The position numbers were made by a program, and so were the translations under genes. The notes under the pieces are model-generated. The model had not been told where the DNA came from and ran no database searches. It was given only the letters and a program-made list of their open reading frames with translations. A DNA stretch of 64,000 bases from Zhouia amylolytica (GTDB lineage Bacteria > Bacteroidota > Bacteroidia > Flavobacteriales > Flavobacteriaceae), in NCBI RefSeq assembly GCF_900116365.1, contig NZ_FPAG01000001.1, positions 337,924-401,923 of the forward strand. The letters are read 5' to 3'. Below are positions 1 through 8,700 of the stretch, in pieces; position 1 is the first letter of the stretch, and every line of letters begins with the position of its first letter.

Positions 1-1375
1 CGTTGTAAGTTTCAACAATATTTTTCACCATTCCTAAACCGAGTCCCATGCCACTGGACTTGGTGGTAAATTTGGGTTCAAATACCTTTTCGTGATTTTC
101 TTCAGGAATCCCTTTTCCGTTGTCTGAAACAGCTATCTTAACCTGATCCTCAATGGAGGACACCTCTACCATTATCTTAGGATCGACATGGTCAGGCATT
201 GCCTGAATGGCGTTCTTTACCAGATTTGTTACCACTCTTACCAGCTGGGTTCGATCTAATTTAGCCATCACCTCTTTCTCCTCTGAACGAAATTCTATAT
301 AGTCTTCATTAAAGATATCCAGGGATAGCTTCACCACATCCACTACATTCAACAACTCTTTCCTCTGCCTCGGCATTTCAGCAAAACTAGAAAAGGCAGA
401 GGCAATATTACTCATGGTATCGATTTGCTGAATAAGTGTCTTTGAAAACTCCTGAAGCTTTTTCGAGGCATCAGGATCGTTAGGATCAAAGCGGCGTTCA
501 AAGCTTTGCACACTCAGTCTCATGGGGGTAAGCGGATTTTTAATTTCGTGAGCCACCTGTTTTGCCATTTCTCTCCATGCCTGCTCCCGTTCACTTTTTG
601 CTAGTTTGGCAGCACTTTCCTGAAGTTCATCTATCATACTATTATAGGCGTCGACAAGGGTTCCGATTTCTTCGCTTGGTCTTTCCAAGATTATTTTTTC
701 GTTGGTTTTGGTCAACCTCGTTTCTTCTATTTTTTCACTAACGGCTTTGAGGGATCGGGTGATATATTTTGAAATAAAGTAAGCTAACAAAATGGCTAAA
801 AGCAATAAAAAGAAATATACCGCTCCCAGTCGAATTAAAAACTCCCGAAGTTCATAATCGTTAAAACTATCGTCTTCGTAATAGGGGACATTTAAAATGC
901 CAATAGGCTTAAATTTCAGGTCGTTGATGTAAACATATGACGACTGAAAGTCATAGCCGGCTATGTCTCTTTTTACAACAATTCTATGATCAGGATTTAA
1001 CGAAAGTTCTCTCAGGGTTGCTGCATCAATCACAGTTCCATTCTCTTCACGCTTTGGTTTACTGCTAAGGATCAATTCCCCATCCAGGCCATAAATATTA
1101 AAGTTCAGGTTTTGAATGTCTGCTATTTCATAAATCCTGTTTCTAAAGATGTATTGAAGGTTGTCTGATTTAACTTCAAAAGTAGTTTCCCGCAGTTCAT
1201 AATCAATTTGGGCAATCACCTGACTTTCCTTACGTTCAAGTCTTTCGCGATGATAGTCTATGGACTGTTCTTTATATTGATATATGGTCACTGCAGCGAT
1301 TAGCAAAAAAGCTATCAGTACCAATAAAATCATGGTGAAGAAAATCCGGTATCGAAGAGATATTCTTTTTTTCAC
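1..1375 (-). CDS. NtrY-like membrane sensor histidine kinase (3' end cut by window edge)
   Basis: I translated this from the reverse strand; the frame runs off the left edge, so the C-terminal end is missing. A GTG start at 1375 is followed at once by a hydrophobic segment, a periplasmic sensor region, a second membrane segment and a HAMP-like linker. The H-box reads VAHEIKNPLTPMRLS, with the phospho-acceptor His in HEIKNPLTP, the NtrY-type form. It is followed by an N-box (LVKNAIQAM) and G-boxes (DNGKGIP, then GMGLGLGMV). The upstream ATG in the same region runs into a stop, which supports GTG. It lies 39 bases after hemJ on the same strand, so it may be the last gene of that unit. The signal and the cognate response regulator are not visible. 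Confidence 0.88.
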   Translation of the reverse strand, partial: MKKRISLRYRIFFTMILLVLIAFLLIAAVTIYQYKEQSIDYHRERLERKESQVIAQIDYELRETTFEVKSDNLQYIFRNRIYEIADIQNLNFNIYGLDGELILSSKPKREENGTVIDAATLRELSLNPDHRIVVKRDIAGYDFQSSYVYINDLKFKPIGILNVPYYEDDSFNDYELREFLIRLGAVYFFLLLLAILLAYFISKYITRSLKAVSEKIEETRLTKTNEKIILERPSEEIGTLVDAYNSMIDELQESAAKLAKSEREQAWREMAKQVAHEIKNPLTPMRLSVQSFERRFDPNDPDASKKLQEFSKTLIQQIDTMSNIASAFSSFAEMPRQRKELLNVVDVVKLSLDIFNEDYIEFRSEEKEVMAKLDRTQLVRVVTNLVKNAIQAMPDHVDPKIMVEVSSIEDQVKIAVSDNGKGIPEENHEKVFEPKFTTKSSGMGLGLGMVKNIVETYN

Positions 1376-1414
1376 GTTTTCAGTTTTGTGATTTCATTAC
1401 AACATCCTTGCCAA

Positions 1415-1957
1415 TCAGGCTTCCGGATTTTTATCTCGTATTTTTTTATACCATTTAATGCCCAACATAAGTAAAAGTGCCAGTACAAAAATACCAACCA
1501 CCCCAAACACCCAATCAATCGCGCTTTTTAAAATTACCAGGAAAACCACAGAGAACAAGATAATGGTTGATCCTTCATTCCAGATACGCATAAAGCTTGA
1601 GGTATATTTTACCTCATTGCGCTGTAATTGTTTAAAAATCTGATGTGTTTTTAAATGGTAGGCAAAAAGTAACACTACAAAGCCTAGTTTCACATGCATC
1701 CATCCCTGTGTCAACCAACCGGGAATCAAAATCAGTAACCAGACGGCAAAAACCGTAGCCAATATTGCAGAAGGCCAGGTAATGATATACCACAGCCTTT
1801 TCGCCATTAAACTTAATTGTTTCCCTAAAATCTCTTTCTCCGGGGAAGCTTTATGATAGGCCTCTATTTGATACACAAATAGTCGCGGAATATAAAACAA
1901 GCCTGCAAACCAGGTGATTACAAATATTAAATGGAGTGCTTTTATATAATTATACAT
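1415..1957 (-). CDS. hemJ: HemJ-type protoporphyrinogen IX oxidase (CopD/UPF0093 family)
   Basis: A 180-residue integral membrane protein with about four to five transmembrane helices. The N-terminus KALHLIFVITWFAGLFYIPR is the HemJ signature, with His9. The second motif WMHVKLGF gives His88 and Lys90, matching the conserved His and Lys of the family; His101 follows in FAYH. HemJ oxidises protoporphyrinogen IX to protoporphyrin IX, the substrate of ferrochelatase, and neither HemG nor HemY is in this window. The gene starts 6 bases after the Asp-box protein stop, so the two are probably co-transcribed. Automatic pipelines often call such proteins 'CopD family'. Assignment to HemJ rests on motifs and on the nearby hemH, hemA-F and hemB genes. 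Confidence 0.85.
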   Translation of the reverse strand: MYNYIKALHLIFVITWFAGLFYIPRLFVYQIEAYHKASPEKEILGKQLSLMAKRLWYIITWPSAILATVFAVWLLILIPGWLTQGWMHVKLGFVVLLFAYHLKTHQIFKQLQRNEVKYTSSFMRIWNEGSTIILFSVVFLVILKSAIDWVFGVVGIFVLALLLMLGIKWYKKIRDKNPEA

Positions 1958-1963
1958 ACCTTT

Positions 1964-4900
1964 TTATTCTACAAATAGATACTGCAAGTTTAAGGCATTA
2001 AATTCTTTATTAAAAGCCTTTATTTCCTCCGAAACCAATGCATCGAATTTAACCAATTCTTCCTCAATTTTAGCCGTGAGTTGGTTCTTAACTGCAATGT
2101 CTTGATCTGTTGGCGGGAAATCATCTATCGTAACCAGACTATTTAAATGCGCCAGCTTATTTGTAAGCTTAATCGGGAAATTAAGAGGATCCTGGCCACT
2201 GCGATTTTTGGTCTGGTATAAGGCTTCCTCAATCGCTGTAAACTGCTTACTTAGCGTATCGGCTCTTTCGACCAATTCACTCACTGCCTGATCATTTTTA
2301 TATTGCTTTTCAAAAGCATCCAATTGCTTTTTAATCGCTCTGATCTTAGCGATTGATTTGTGAGCCTTATCGACCGTTTTATTTACAGACTCCACAAAAT
2401 CGAACTGTTTTTGCATCTCTGCAACGCTTACCTCAGCTCTGGGGTCCGGTAAAATATTAAATATTTCTGTTTCTTTTTGACCATTTACATCGAGTTCAAC
2501 ACTATAGTTGCCCGGCACGGCTTTCGCACCGCTCAAACTTGCCCACCAAAGGATCATTCCCGGAAGCCTTTCAGCTCCATCATAGCGCGTATTCCATACG
2601 AATTTATTCGCTCCTTTCTGAAGTTGTAATTTATTCTTACTATCAAAATTGCTATAACTTTTTATGGTATCCCCGGCTTTATCAAAATAGGTGAGGGACA
2701 CGCTATCTTTTTCTTTTAGATCCTCTAAGTAGAAATAGGTAATGACCCCATTAGGGTGATTAGCTCCTGCTGTTTTAGAAGCGCTACCTCCTCCACCTTT
2801 CATCCTATAGGCATCTTTAGGAGCAAAAAGAACCTGCTTTTTGTTTTGAACATCTTTTAATTGATGTAAAACGGTAAGGTCGTCTATTATCCATAAACTA
2901 CGGCCTTGAGTAGCGACAATCAGGTTGTCATCTTTCAGAGCAAGATCGGTAACGGGAACCACCGGCAGGTTTAACTGAAAAGACTCCCAGTTCTTACCAT
3001 CATCAAAAGAGATGTACATTCCCGTTTCGGTACCTGCATACAACAACCCTTTTTGCTTCGGATCGGCTCTAAGCACCCTGGTAAAATGCTCTTCATTAAT
3101 CCCATTGGTTATCTGCGTCCATGATTTACCATAGTTCGTAGTCTTATACAGGTAAGGTTGAAAATCACCTAATTTATAGCGCGTAGCCGCTACATAACAA
3201 GTCCCTTCTTCGAAGGCACTTGACTCGATGCTATTAATCATACTCCATTCCGGAAGTCCTTTAGGTGTCACATTTTCCCAGGTCTCCCCTCCATTCCGGG
3301 TAAGGTGAATAAGGCCGTCATCGCTACCAACCCAAAGGAGTCCTTCTTTTAAAGGGCTTTCATCTGCGGCAAATATAGTACAGTAGTATTCTACTCCGGT
3401 ATTGTCTTGTGTGATTGGCCCTCCGGAAGATTTTAATTTTTCCGGGTCATTTGTGGTAAGGTCATCGCTTAATAAGGTCCAGCTTTGACCTTCATCTGTA
3501 CTTAAGTGCACATGATTGGAAAACGTATACAATTTATTTGGATCGTGCTTACTAAACATAATAGGGAAGTTCCACTGGAACCGATACTTCATCCCCTCTG
3601 CTCCATATCCCATTGGGTTATCTGGCCATACATTAATAGCTCTTACGGTACCTGTTTTATGGTTGACTCTTGTTAGAAAACCTCCATAGCTACCACCATA
3701 AACAATATCGTCATTTTCCGGATCGACTGCAATATGTGCTGATTCTCCTCCTGCTGTAGACTCCCAATCATCTTCCCCTATGGAATAACCGTCGCTTCTA
3801 TGATTTATTCTAACGGTAGAATTATCCTGTTGTGCCGCATAAATACGGTACGGGAAATGATTATCGGTTGTAACCCTGTAAAATTGAGATGTAGGCTGAT
3901 TATGGTAGGTGCTCCAGGTGGCTCCTCCATCATAACTGATCTGGGCTCCGCCATCATCAGCAATTATCATCCTATCCGGATTTTCCGGAGCTATCCATAG
4001 GTCGTGATGATCTCCGTGTGGTGCGCTTGAAGAAGAAAATGTTTTTCCGCCGTCCTTTGATTTATGATATTGTACATTCACCACATAAACCACTTCTTCA
4101 TCGTCGGTATCGGCATAAATCCTGGTATAATACCAGGCTCTTTGTCGTAAACTTCTATCACTATTGACCTGTCTCCAGGTCGCTCCGGCATCATCACTAC
4201 GATATACACCACCTTGATCTTTGTTTTCAACAATAGCCCATACCCGATCCGAATTTTTTGGTGAAACCGTTACGCCTATAATCCCCAAGGTTCCTTTTGG
4301 AAATCCTTGTTTTGTTGATATTTCGGTCCAGGTTTCTCCACTATCAGTACTTTTCCATAGTGCAGAACCTTCACCTCCACTACTCAAACTATAAGGAGTA
4401 CGTTGCACACGCCATGTTGAGGCATACAATATTCTTGGATTATTAGGATCGATCATCAAATCTACAGCTCCGGCCATATCATTTACAAATAGCGTTTTTC
4501 TCCAGGTTTCACCGCCGTCCGTGCTCTTGTAAACACCACGTTCTTCGGTAGGTTTATAGATATTACCCAAAACTCCGGCGTATACGATATCAGGGTTATC
4601 GGGGTGTACCCTGATTCTGGGAATATGACGCGATTTTTCCAGTCCCATTTGCTTCCAGGTCTTACCTGCATCAACTGTTTTCCAGATGCCATAACCTGAA
4701 GAGACATTTCCGCGCACTGTTTTTTCTCCTCCTCCGACGTAGATTACATTATGATCGCTTGGCGCCACTGAAACGGCACCTATACTTCCTCCAAAAAACC
4801 CATCTGAAATATTCTCCCAGGTTCTCCCTCCATCTTCAGTTTTCCATACACCTCCGCCGGTAGAACCAAAATAGTACAGATTCGGTTTTCCCGGAACTCC

Positions 4901-5077
4901 GGTTGCAGCTGCCGAACGCCCTCCTCTAAAAGGCCCTATTAACCGGTATTCCAAACCACTATACAGGCTTTGTTCTGTTTCGGTTGTTTTTGATTTCTTA
5001 GATTTCTTTGTTTGTCCCCAGGAAGTTGAAATGCCCAGTATGATTAACATACTGAGAAATAGTAGTCTTTTTATCAT
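1964..5077 (-). CDS. secreted Asp-box (BNR/VPS10-like) repeat protein
   Basis: 1037 residues with a cleavable signal peptide (hydrophobic residues 5-18, ending SWGQ). The N-terminal ~750 residues contain about eleven Asp-box motifs of the form S/T-x-D-x-G-x-T-W, for example KTEDGGRTWENI, KSTDGGETWRKT, STDEGQSWTLL and KTTNYGKSWTQI. This predicts a sortilin/VPS10-like ten-bladed propeller. The remaining part has a beta-sandwich stretch (WNTRYDGAERLPGM) and a helical, Lys/Glu-rich tail. Bacteroidota homologues are usually called 'glycosyl hydrolase' or 'VPS10 domain-containing', but no sialidase catalytic set is evident, so an enzymatic role is unproven. It is probably periplasmic or outer-surface. 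It precedes hemJ by 6 bases; any link to haem synthesis is only by position. Confidence 0.85.
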   Translation of the reverse strand: MIKRLLFLSMLIILGISTSWGQTKKSKKSKTTETEQSLYSGLEYRLIGPFRGGRSAAATGVPGKPNLYYFGSTGGGVWKTEDGGRTWENISDGFFGGSIGAVSVAPSDHNVIYVGGGEKTVRGNVSSGYGIWKTVDAGKTWKQMGLEKSRHIPRIRVHPDNPDIVYAGVLGNIYKPTEERGVYKSTDGGETWRKTLFVNDMAGAVDLMIDPNNPRILYASTWRVQRTPYSLSSGGEGSALWKSTDSGETWTEISTKQGFPKGTLGIIGVTVSPKNSDRVWAIVENKDQGGVYRSDDAGATWRQVNSDRSLRQRAWYYTRIYADTDDEEVVYVVNVQYHKSKDGGKTFSSSSAPHGDHHDLWIAPENPDRMIIADDGGAQISYDGGATWSTYHNQPTSQFYRVTTDNHFPYRIYAAQQDNSTVRINHRSDGYSIGEDDWESTAGGESAHIAVDPENDDIVYGGSYGGFLTRVNHKTGTVRAINVWPDNPMGYGAEGMKYRFQWNFPIMFSKHDPNKLYTFSNHVHLSTDEGQSWTLLSDDLTTNDPEKLKSSGGPITQDNTGVEYYCTIFAADESPLKEGLLWVGSDDGLIHLTRNGGETWENVTPKGLPEWSMINSIESSAFEEGTCYVAATRYKLGDFQPYLYKTTNYGKSWTQITNGINEEHFTRVLRADPKQKGLLYAGTETGMYISFDDGKNWESFQLNLPVVPVTDLALKDDNLIVATQGRSLWIIDDLTVLHQLKDVQNKKQVLFAPKDAYRMKGGGGSASKTAGANHPNGVITYFYLEDLKEKDSVSLTYFDKAGDTIKSYSNFDSKNKLQLQKGANKFVWNTRYDGAERLPGMILWWASLSGAKAVPGNYSVELDVNGQKETEIFNILPDPRAEVSVAEMQKQFDFVESVNKTVDKAHKSIAKIRAIKKQLDAFEKQYKNDQAVSELVERADTLSKQFTAIEEALYQTKNRSGQDPLNFPIKLTNKLAHLNSLVTIDDFPPTDQDIAVKNQLTAKIEEELVKFDALVSEEIKAFNKEFNALNLQYLFVE

Positions 5078-5086
5078 TTTTAAAGT

Positions 5087-5104
5087 AGTGCATTGGTTTG
5101 CACT
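5087..5104. repeat. perfect 6-6-6 inverted repeat upstream of the Asp-box gene
   Basis: AGTGCA (5087-5092), a six-base spacer and TGCACT (5099-5104) form a perfect palindrome 10 bases upstream of the start codon at 5077. It could be a regulator site or a small hairpin in the leader. No poly-T tract follows, so a terminator is unlikely. Confidence 0.4.
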
Positions 5105-5204
5105 TAAAGGTAGGAATAAAATATGATATTGTACGGCCCTTTAAACCAATCTGGCAATTGCCCCACAGTCATCAATTCTGTCTTGAATTTTTAAAAAAGC
5201 CTGA

Positions 5205-5345
5205 TCACTGTTTTGACACCCTGCGTCCTGCTACCTCCCCCAATTGGTGCATTAGTTCAGCTATATTAAAGTACAATACTACCAATATTAAAATTCCAAG
5301 TAATACATATACAGGATTCTTGAATAGGCTTTTAAGGTTTTTCAT
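5205..5345 (-). CDS. possible 46-residue single-pass membrane protein
   Basis: An ATG at 5345 opens a 46-codon frame ending in TGA at 5205, in the 361-base gap between the Asp-box gene and the MATE gene. The translation begins MKNLKSLFKNPVYVLLGILI and continues as one strongly hydrophobic helix followed by a charged tail (HQLGEVAGRRVSKQ). The positive-inside N-terminus, single helix and polar C-terminus look like a genuine small membrane protein, and the overlapping plus-strand frame looks less protein-like. No function can be assigned. Confidence 0.5.
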   Translation of the reverse strand: MKNLKSLFKNPVYVLLGILILVVLYFNIAELMHQLGEVAGRRVSKQ

Positions 5346-5438
5346 TTAGACACAAAATTTCAAGATGAATCTTATTCAATACAACAATGCTAATATATAA
5401 GATTTTTCTTAAAAAAAAGGTAGTCTTTTTGAAAAATA

Positions 5439-6830
5439 TCAAACAGCATTTTCCAACTTTGTCGTACGCCTAATTTCCCTATTCAAAAAATATGCAGTAA
5501 CAATGGTAGCTAAGAAATCTGCTATAGGGAAGGAGATCCATACACCTGTTTCACCATAGATTCCAGGCAATATAAGTATCAGAGGAATAAAGAAAAACCC
5601 TTGTCTGCTCAGGGTCAGGAGTAAAGCGGGGATTGCTTTCCCGATAGCTTGAAAATAGGCTGCTCCAATTAACTGAATAGCTATAATAGGCGTTGCCGCG
5701 AAAACCATCCTAAGTGCATCAGGAGCTTTGGCTAAAATGGTAGCATTGGTTTTTAATTCTTCCGGAGAGAGTGTACCATTACTCTTGAGGAATAGTTTTG
5801 TAAAGGCATCAGGGATAAAGAATATGATCAGGAAAACCAGCAAACCTACAAAACATGCTGTAATTATTGATTTATTGATCGATTCTCGCACCCGGGCATA
5901 TTTTTTAGCCCCATAATTAAAACCGGCTATCGGCAGAAAACCTTGAGTAATTCCCAAAACAGGAAACAGGACAAACATCAGCATTCTACCCACTATGGCA
6001 TATACAGAGACTAATGCCTCCCCTCCAAGGTTGAACAAGATATTATTCATAATCAAATAAATAATACTAACCACAGCCTGTCGTGCCAGGGTTACAAACC
6101 CAAGAGAGCCAATTTCAGAAACAATTTCTCTTTTAGGAATTAAATGAGTTATATTGATTTTAAGCTCTGAGTTTCTACTAAGAAAGAACCATAATATATA
6201 GGCAAAGCACATCAAATAAGACAAGGTAGTAGCCCAGGCGGCTCCATTCATGCCCATGTCGAACACATGAATCAACAGGTAATCCAGAAACAAATTTCCG
6301 ATGGTTGGTATGATCATGGCTATCATAGAATACCGTGGCTTTCCTTCTGCCCGTATTACATTATTACCCATCATGCATAAGGCCAGGAAAGGCACACCAT
6401 AGAGCACCACCGTGTAATATATTTTAGCGGGATCAAAAATGGCCCCCTTACCCCCAAAACTCGGGATGATATCATCGACAAAAATAAGGCCTGGAATTAC
6501 CATGCCGACGGTAATAAGGATCGTTAAAGTGATCTGGTTTCCAAAAGTAGTCAGGGCTTTCTCGGGATTTTCGGCTCCCAAAGCTCTGGAAATGATGGAC
6601 GAACCTCCAATTCCAATTGCCATTCCTAGAGCGGCAATAAAAAATGATACGGGTAATACTACATTGATTGCAGCGATGGCAATCGAACCTACCCATTTAC
6701 CCACAAAAATACTATCGATCAGGACATTCAGAGACATTACCAGAATCCCTACAGAAGCGGGTATAGCCTGCTTTACCAAGAGTTTACCAATTGGCTCTGA
6801 ACCTAAGTCGGTAGCACTAACCTTTGCCAT
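5439..6830 (-). CDS. MATE family efflux transporter
   Basis: 463 residues with about twelve transmembrane helices arranged as two repeats. It begins ATDLGSEPIGKLLVKQAIPA, the usual MATE N-terminus, followed by SIFVGKWVGSIAIAAINVVLP and GIGGSSIISRALGAENPEKA, both typical of bacterial MatE domains. The second half repeats the pattern (LGITQGFLPIAGFNYGAKKY). These proteins export cations or drugs in exchange for Na+ or H+. The start codon overlaps the hemH stop by one base (TAATG), so translation is likely coupled to ferrochelatase. Export of a porphyrin or haem-related compound is a tempting idea from the pairing alone; nothing in the sequence shows the substrate. Confidence 0.92.
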   Translation of the reverse strand: MAKVSATDLGSEPIGKLLVKQAIPASVGILVMSLNVLIDSIFVGKWVGSIAIAAINVVLPVSFFIAALGMAIGIGGSSIISRALGAENPEKALTTFGNQITLTILITVGMVIPGLIFVDDIIPSFGGKGAIFDPAKIYYTVVLYGVPFLALCMMGNNVIRAEGKPRYSMIAMIIPTIGNLFLDYLLIHVFDMGMNGAAWATTLSYLMCFAYILWFFLSRNSELKINITHLIPKREIVSEIGSLGFVTLARQAVVSIIYLIMNNILFNLGGEALVSVYAIVGRMLMFVLFPVLGITQGFLPIAGFNYGAKKYARVRESINKSIITACFVGLLVFLIIFFIPDAFTKLFLKSNGTLSPEELKTNATILAKAPDALRMVFAATPIIAIQLIGAAYFQAIGKAIPALLLTLSRQGFFFIPLILILPGIYGETGVWISFPIADFLATIVTAYFLNREIRRTTKLENAV

Positions 6831-7861
6831 TAAGCGTTGGCTGTTTCAGTTATTGCCCACTCATCAACCCATCTTGACAATACTTTCACCCATTCATCAT
6901 TATCATTCAGGCATGGAACTGCGTAGAATTGCTCTCCACCTGCTGCAATAAAGTCCTCTTTACCTTCCATAGCAATTTCCTCCAGGGTCTCTAAACAATC
7001 AGAGACAAACGCAGGTGTAACTACTGCGAGATTTTTAATTCCTTTTTCAGCCAGACTTTCGATGGTGGCATCAGTATATGGCTGTATCCATGGATCTCTT
7101 CCCAATCTGGACTGGAAGGAGGTTGAATACTTTGAATTGTCTATACCCAGTAATTCAACGACCTGTTTAGTGGTTTCAAAGCACTGGTGTCTGTAGCAAT
7201 ATTGATGGGCTGGTGAATTTGTTTGACAACATACACCATCTATTTTACAATGTGAATTGGTTATATCCGATTTTCTGATATGTCGCTCCGGCACCCCATG
7301 GTATGAAAACAACAGGTGATCCCATTCTTTCCCCTCCAATTCATCTTTAATAGAAGCGGCAAGTACTCTTACATAATCCGGGTGATTATAAAAAGCAGGA
7401 ATATTCGTGAACTTCATTTCAGGGAAATGTTTTTTCCTTTCCTCTTCAGCTTTCACCAGTACGGTTTCAGTAGTAGACATGGCAAACTGGGGATAAAGTG
7501 GAACTATTAACACCTCGTCGACACCCTGGTCTGCTAATTCCTGTAACCCGGCTTTAATTGAAGGATTCCCATAACGCATTCCAAGAGCAACCGGAACCTG
7601 GGTTAAATCGTCTACCTTTCTCTTAAGTCTTTCAGAGAGTACTATTAAAGGCGAACCTTCATCCCACCAAATCTTTTTATAAGCAGCAGCTGATTTTTTT
7701 GGTCTTGTATTTAGGATAATTCCCTTTACTATAAAAGCTCTCAACAGGTAAGGTTTATCAATCACCCTTTCATCCATCAAAAATTCGTCTAAATATCTTT
7801 TAACGTCTTTAGGATTTGTGCTATCCGGCGAACCCAGGTTTATAAGTAAAACTCCTTTCAT
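6830..7861 (-). CDS. hemH: ferrochelatase
   Basis: 343 residues, the normal length for bacterial ferrochelatase, which inserts Fe2+ into protoporphyrin IX. Landmarks are NLGSPDS near the N-terminus, SYHGVPERH with the metal-binding His188, the conserved Glu-rich segment DCLETLEEI (Glu291-Glu295), and SRLGRDPWIQPYTD. A cysteine-rich stretch (Cys205, 211, 212, 222, 227) lies just after the SYHGVPERH loop and resembles those of iron-sulfur-containing bacterial ferrochelatases, although cluster binding here is inferred. The gene is first in a two-gene unit with the MATE transporter. A TATTTTTG box 20 bases upstream is its probable promoter element and is identical to the one before hemA. Confidence 0.97.
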   Translation of the reverse strand: MKGVLLINLGSPDSTNPKDVKRYLDEFLMDERVIDKPYLLRAFIVKGIILNTRPKKSAAAYKKIWWDEGSPLIVLSERLKRKVDDLTQVPVALGMRYGNPSIKAGLQELADQGVDEVLIVPLYPQFAMSTTETVLVKAEEERKKHFPEMKFTNIPAFYNHPDYVRVLAASIKDELEGKEWDHLLFSYHGVPERHIRKSDITNSHCKIDGVCCQTNSPAHQYCYRHQCFETTKQVVELLGIDNSKYSTSFQSRLGRDPWIQPYTDATIESLAEKGIKNLAVVTPAFVSDCLETLEEIAMEGKEDFIAAGGEQFYAVPCLNDNDEWVKVLSRWVDEWAITETANA

Positions 7862-7880
7862 GTCTTTAATTTATTCATGG

Positions 7881-7888
7881 CAAAAATA
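7881..7888 (-). promoter_or_regulatory. putative -7 box (TATTTTTG) of hemH
   Basis: On the reverse strand positions 7888-7881 read TATTTTTG, matching the Bacteroidota TAnnTTTG element. It would place the transcript start about 13 bases before the hemH ATG. No TTG at the usual -33 spacing is evident. Confidence 0.45.
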
Positions 7889-7948
7889 CACTTTTCCTCA
7901 AAGCTTATTTCTAAACCATCCGTTAAGAATATTAATAACTGTATAGAT

Positions 7949-8698
7949 TTATTCAATAGCATTTTCTCTGTTAAGACACCAAAGAATGCCCCCTAAAATA
8001 TGTTTTACAAAGAGCGGTTCATCATAAGATTCATGCGTATGTCCTCCACCAGTATAAAATATTCGGCTTCCTTCATAAACATGACTCCAGGCAATAGGAT
8101 GATTTTCCCCGTTTTTCCCTCCTTCATAACTAGATTCATCAAGGTTAATCAAAACCCTCACATCTGAATTCAGGTTCTTAAAGTTATACCACTCATCCTT
8201 CCGAATCCAGGTATCAGGCAGATGCTTACACGACGGATGATCTTTATCCAATACTTCCAACCTTGCCTCTTGAACTCTTGGATGATCAGAAAAATAGCCG
8301 CCAACCAGTTTCCCATACCACTCCCATTCAAATTCAGTGTCTGTGGCTGCGTGGATCCCTAAAAAACCCTTCTTGCTTTGGATGAAATTTTTAAACGCCA
8401 GTTCTTGCTTAGGGTTTAAAATATCTCCGGTAGTTGACAAGAAAACAATAAGGTCTATATTTTTCAGGAACGAATCGTTAAAAACGGATGCATCTTCTGT
8501 ATGTGTAACATTAAATCCATTTTGTTCTCCCAGCATTTTAACAAGCTTGACCCCTGTCTCTATCGAGCTATGTCGAAAGCCTGCAGTTTTAGTAAACAAA
8601 AGTATATTTTCATTTTGTGAGGAATCAACAGGATTTTGATTGTACCCCCATTGGAATAACAATCCTGCAATAATAGATAGTAAAAGCTTTTTTCTCAT
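7949..8698 (-). CDS. secreted ThuA-like domain protein
   Basis: 249 residues starting with a signal peptide (hydrophobic residues 5-16, mature protein from about GYNQNPVDS). The rest is one ThuA domain, a glutamine-amidotransferase-like fold: ILLFTKTAGFRHSSIETGV, then LIVFLSTTGDILN, GFLGIHAATDTEFEWEWYGKLVGGYFSDHP, and the terminal IFYTGGGHTHESYDEP. In the wider family ThuA proteins act in sugar metabolism (trehalose utilisation in rhizobia), but secreted Bacteroidota forms are uncharacterised. It starts 2 bases after the araC stop, so the two genes form a unit divergent from hemA. The substrate is unknown. Confidence 0.88.
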   Translation of the reverse strand: MRKKLLLSIIAGLLFQWGYNQNPVDSSQNENILLFTKTAGFRHSSIETGVKLVKMLGEQNGFNVTHTEDASVFNDSFLKNIDLIVFLSTTGDILNPKQELAFKNFIQSKKGFLGIHAATDTEFEWEWYGKLVGGYFSDHPRVQEARLEVLDKDHPSCKHLPDTWIRKDEWYNFKNLNSDVRVLINLDESSYEGGKNGENHPIAWSHVYEGSRIFYTGGGHTHESYDEPLFVKHILGGILWCLNRENAIE

Positions 8699-8700
8699 TG

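Noticed and set aside
5098-5349. Plus-strand open frame of 83 codons in the gap before the MATE gene
   Set aside because: Its translation is not protein-like, and the opposite strand holds a better small membrane-protein frame.
6439-6951. Plus-strand open frame of 170 codons
   Set aside because: It lies antisense to the MATE and hemH genes, which have clear family motifs; the frame is a shadow of their codon bias.
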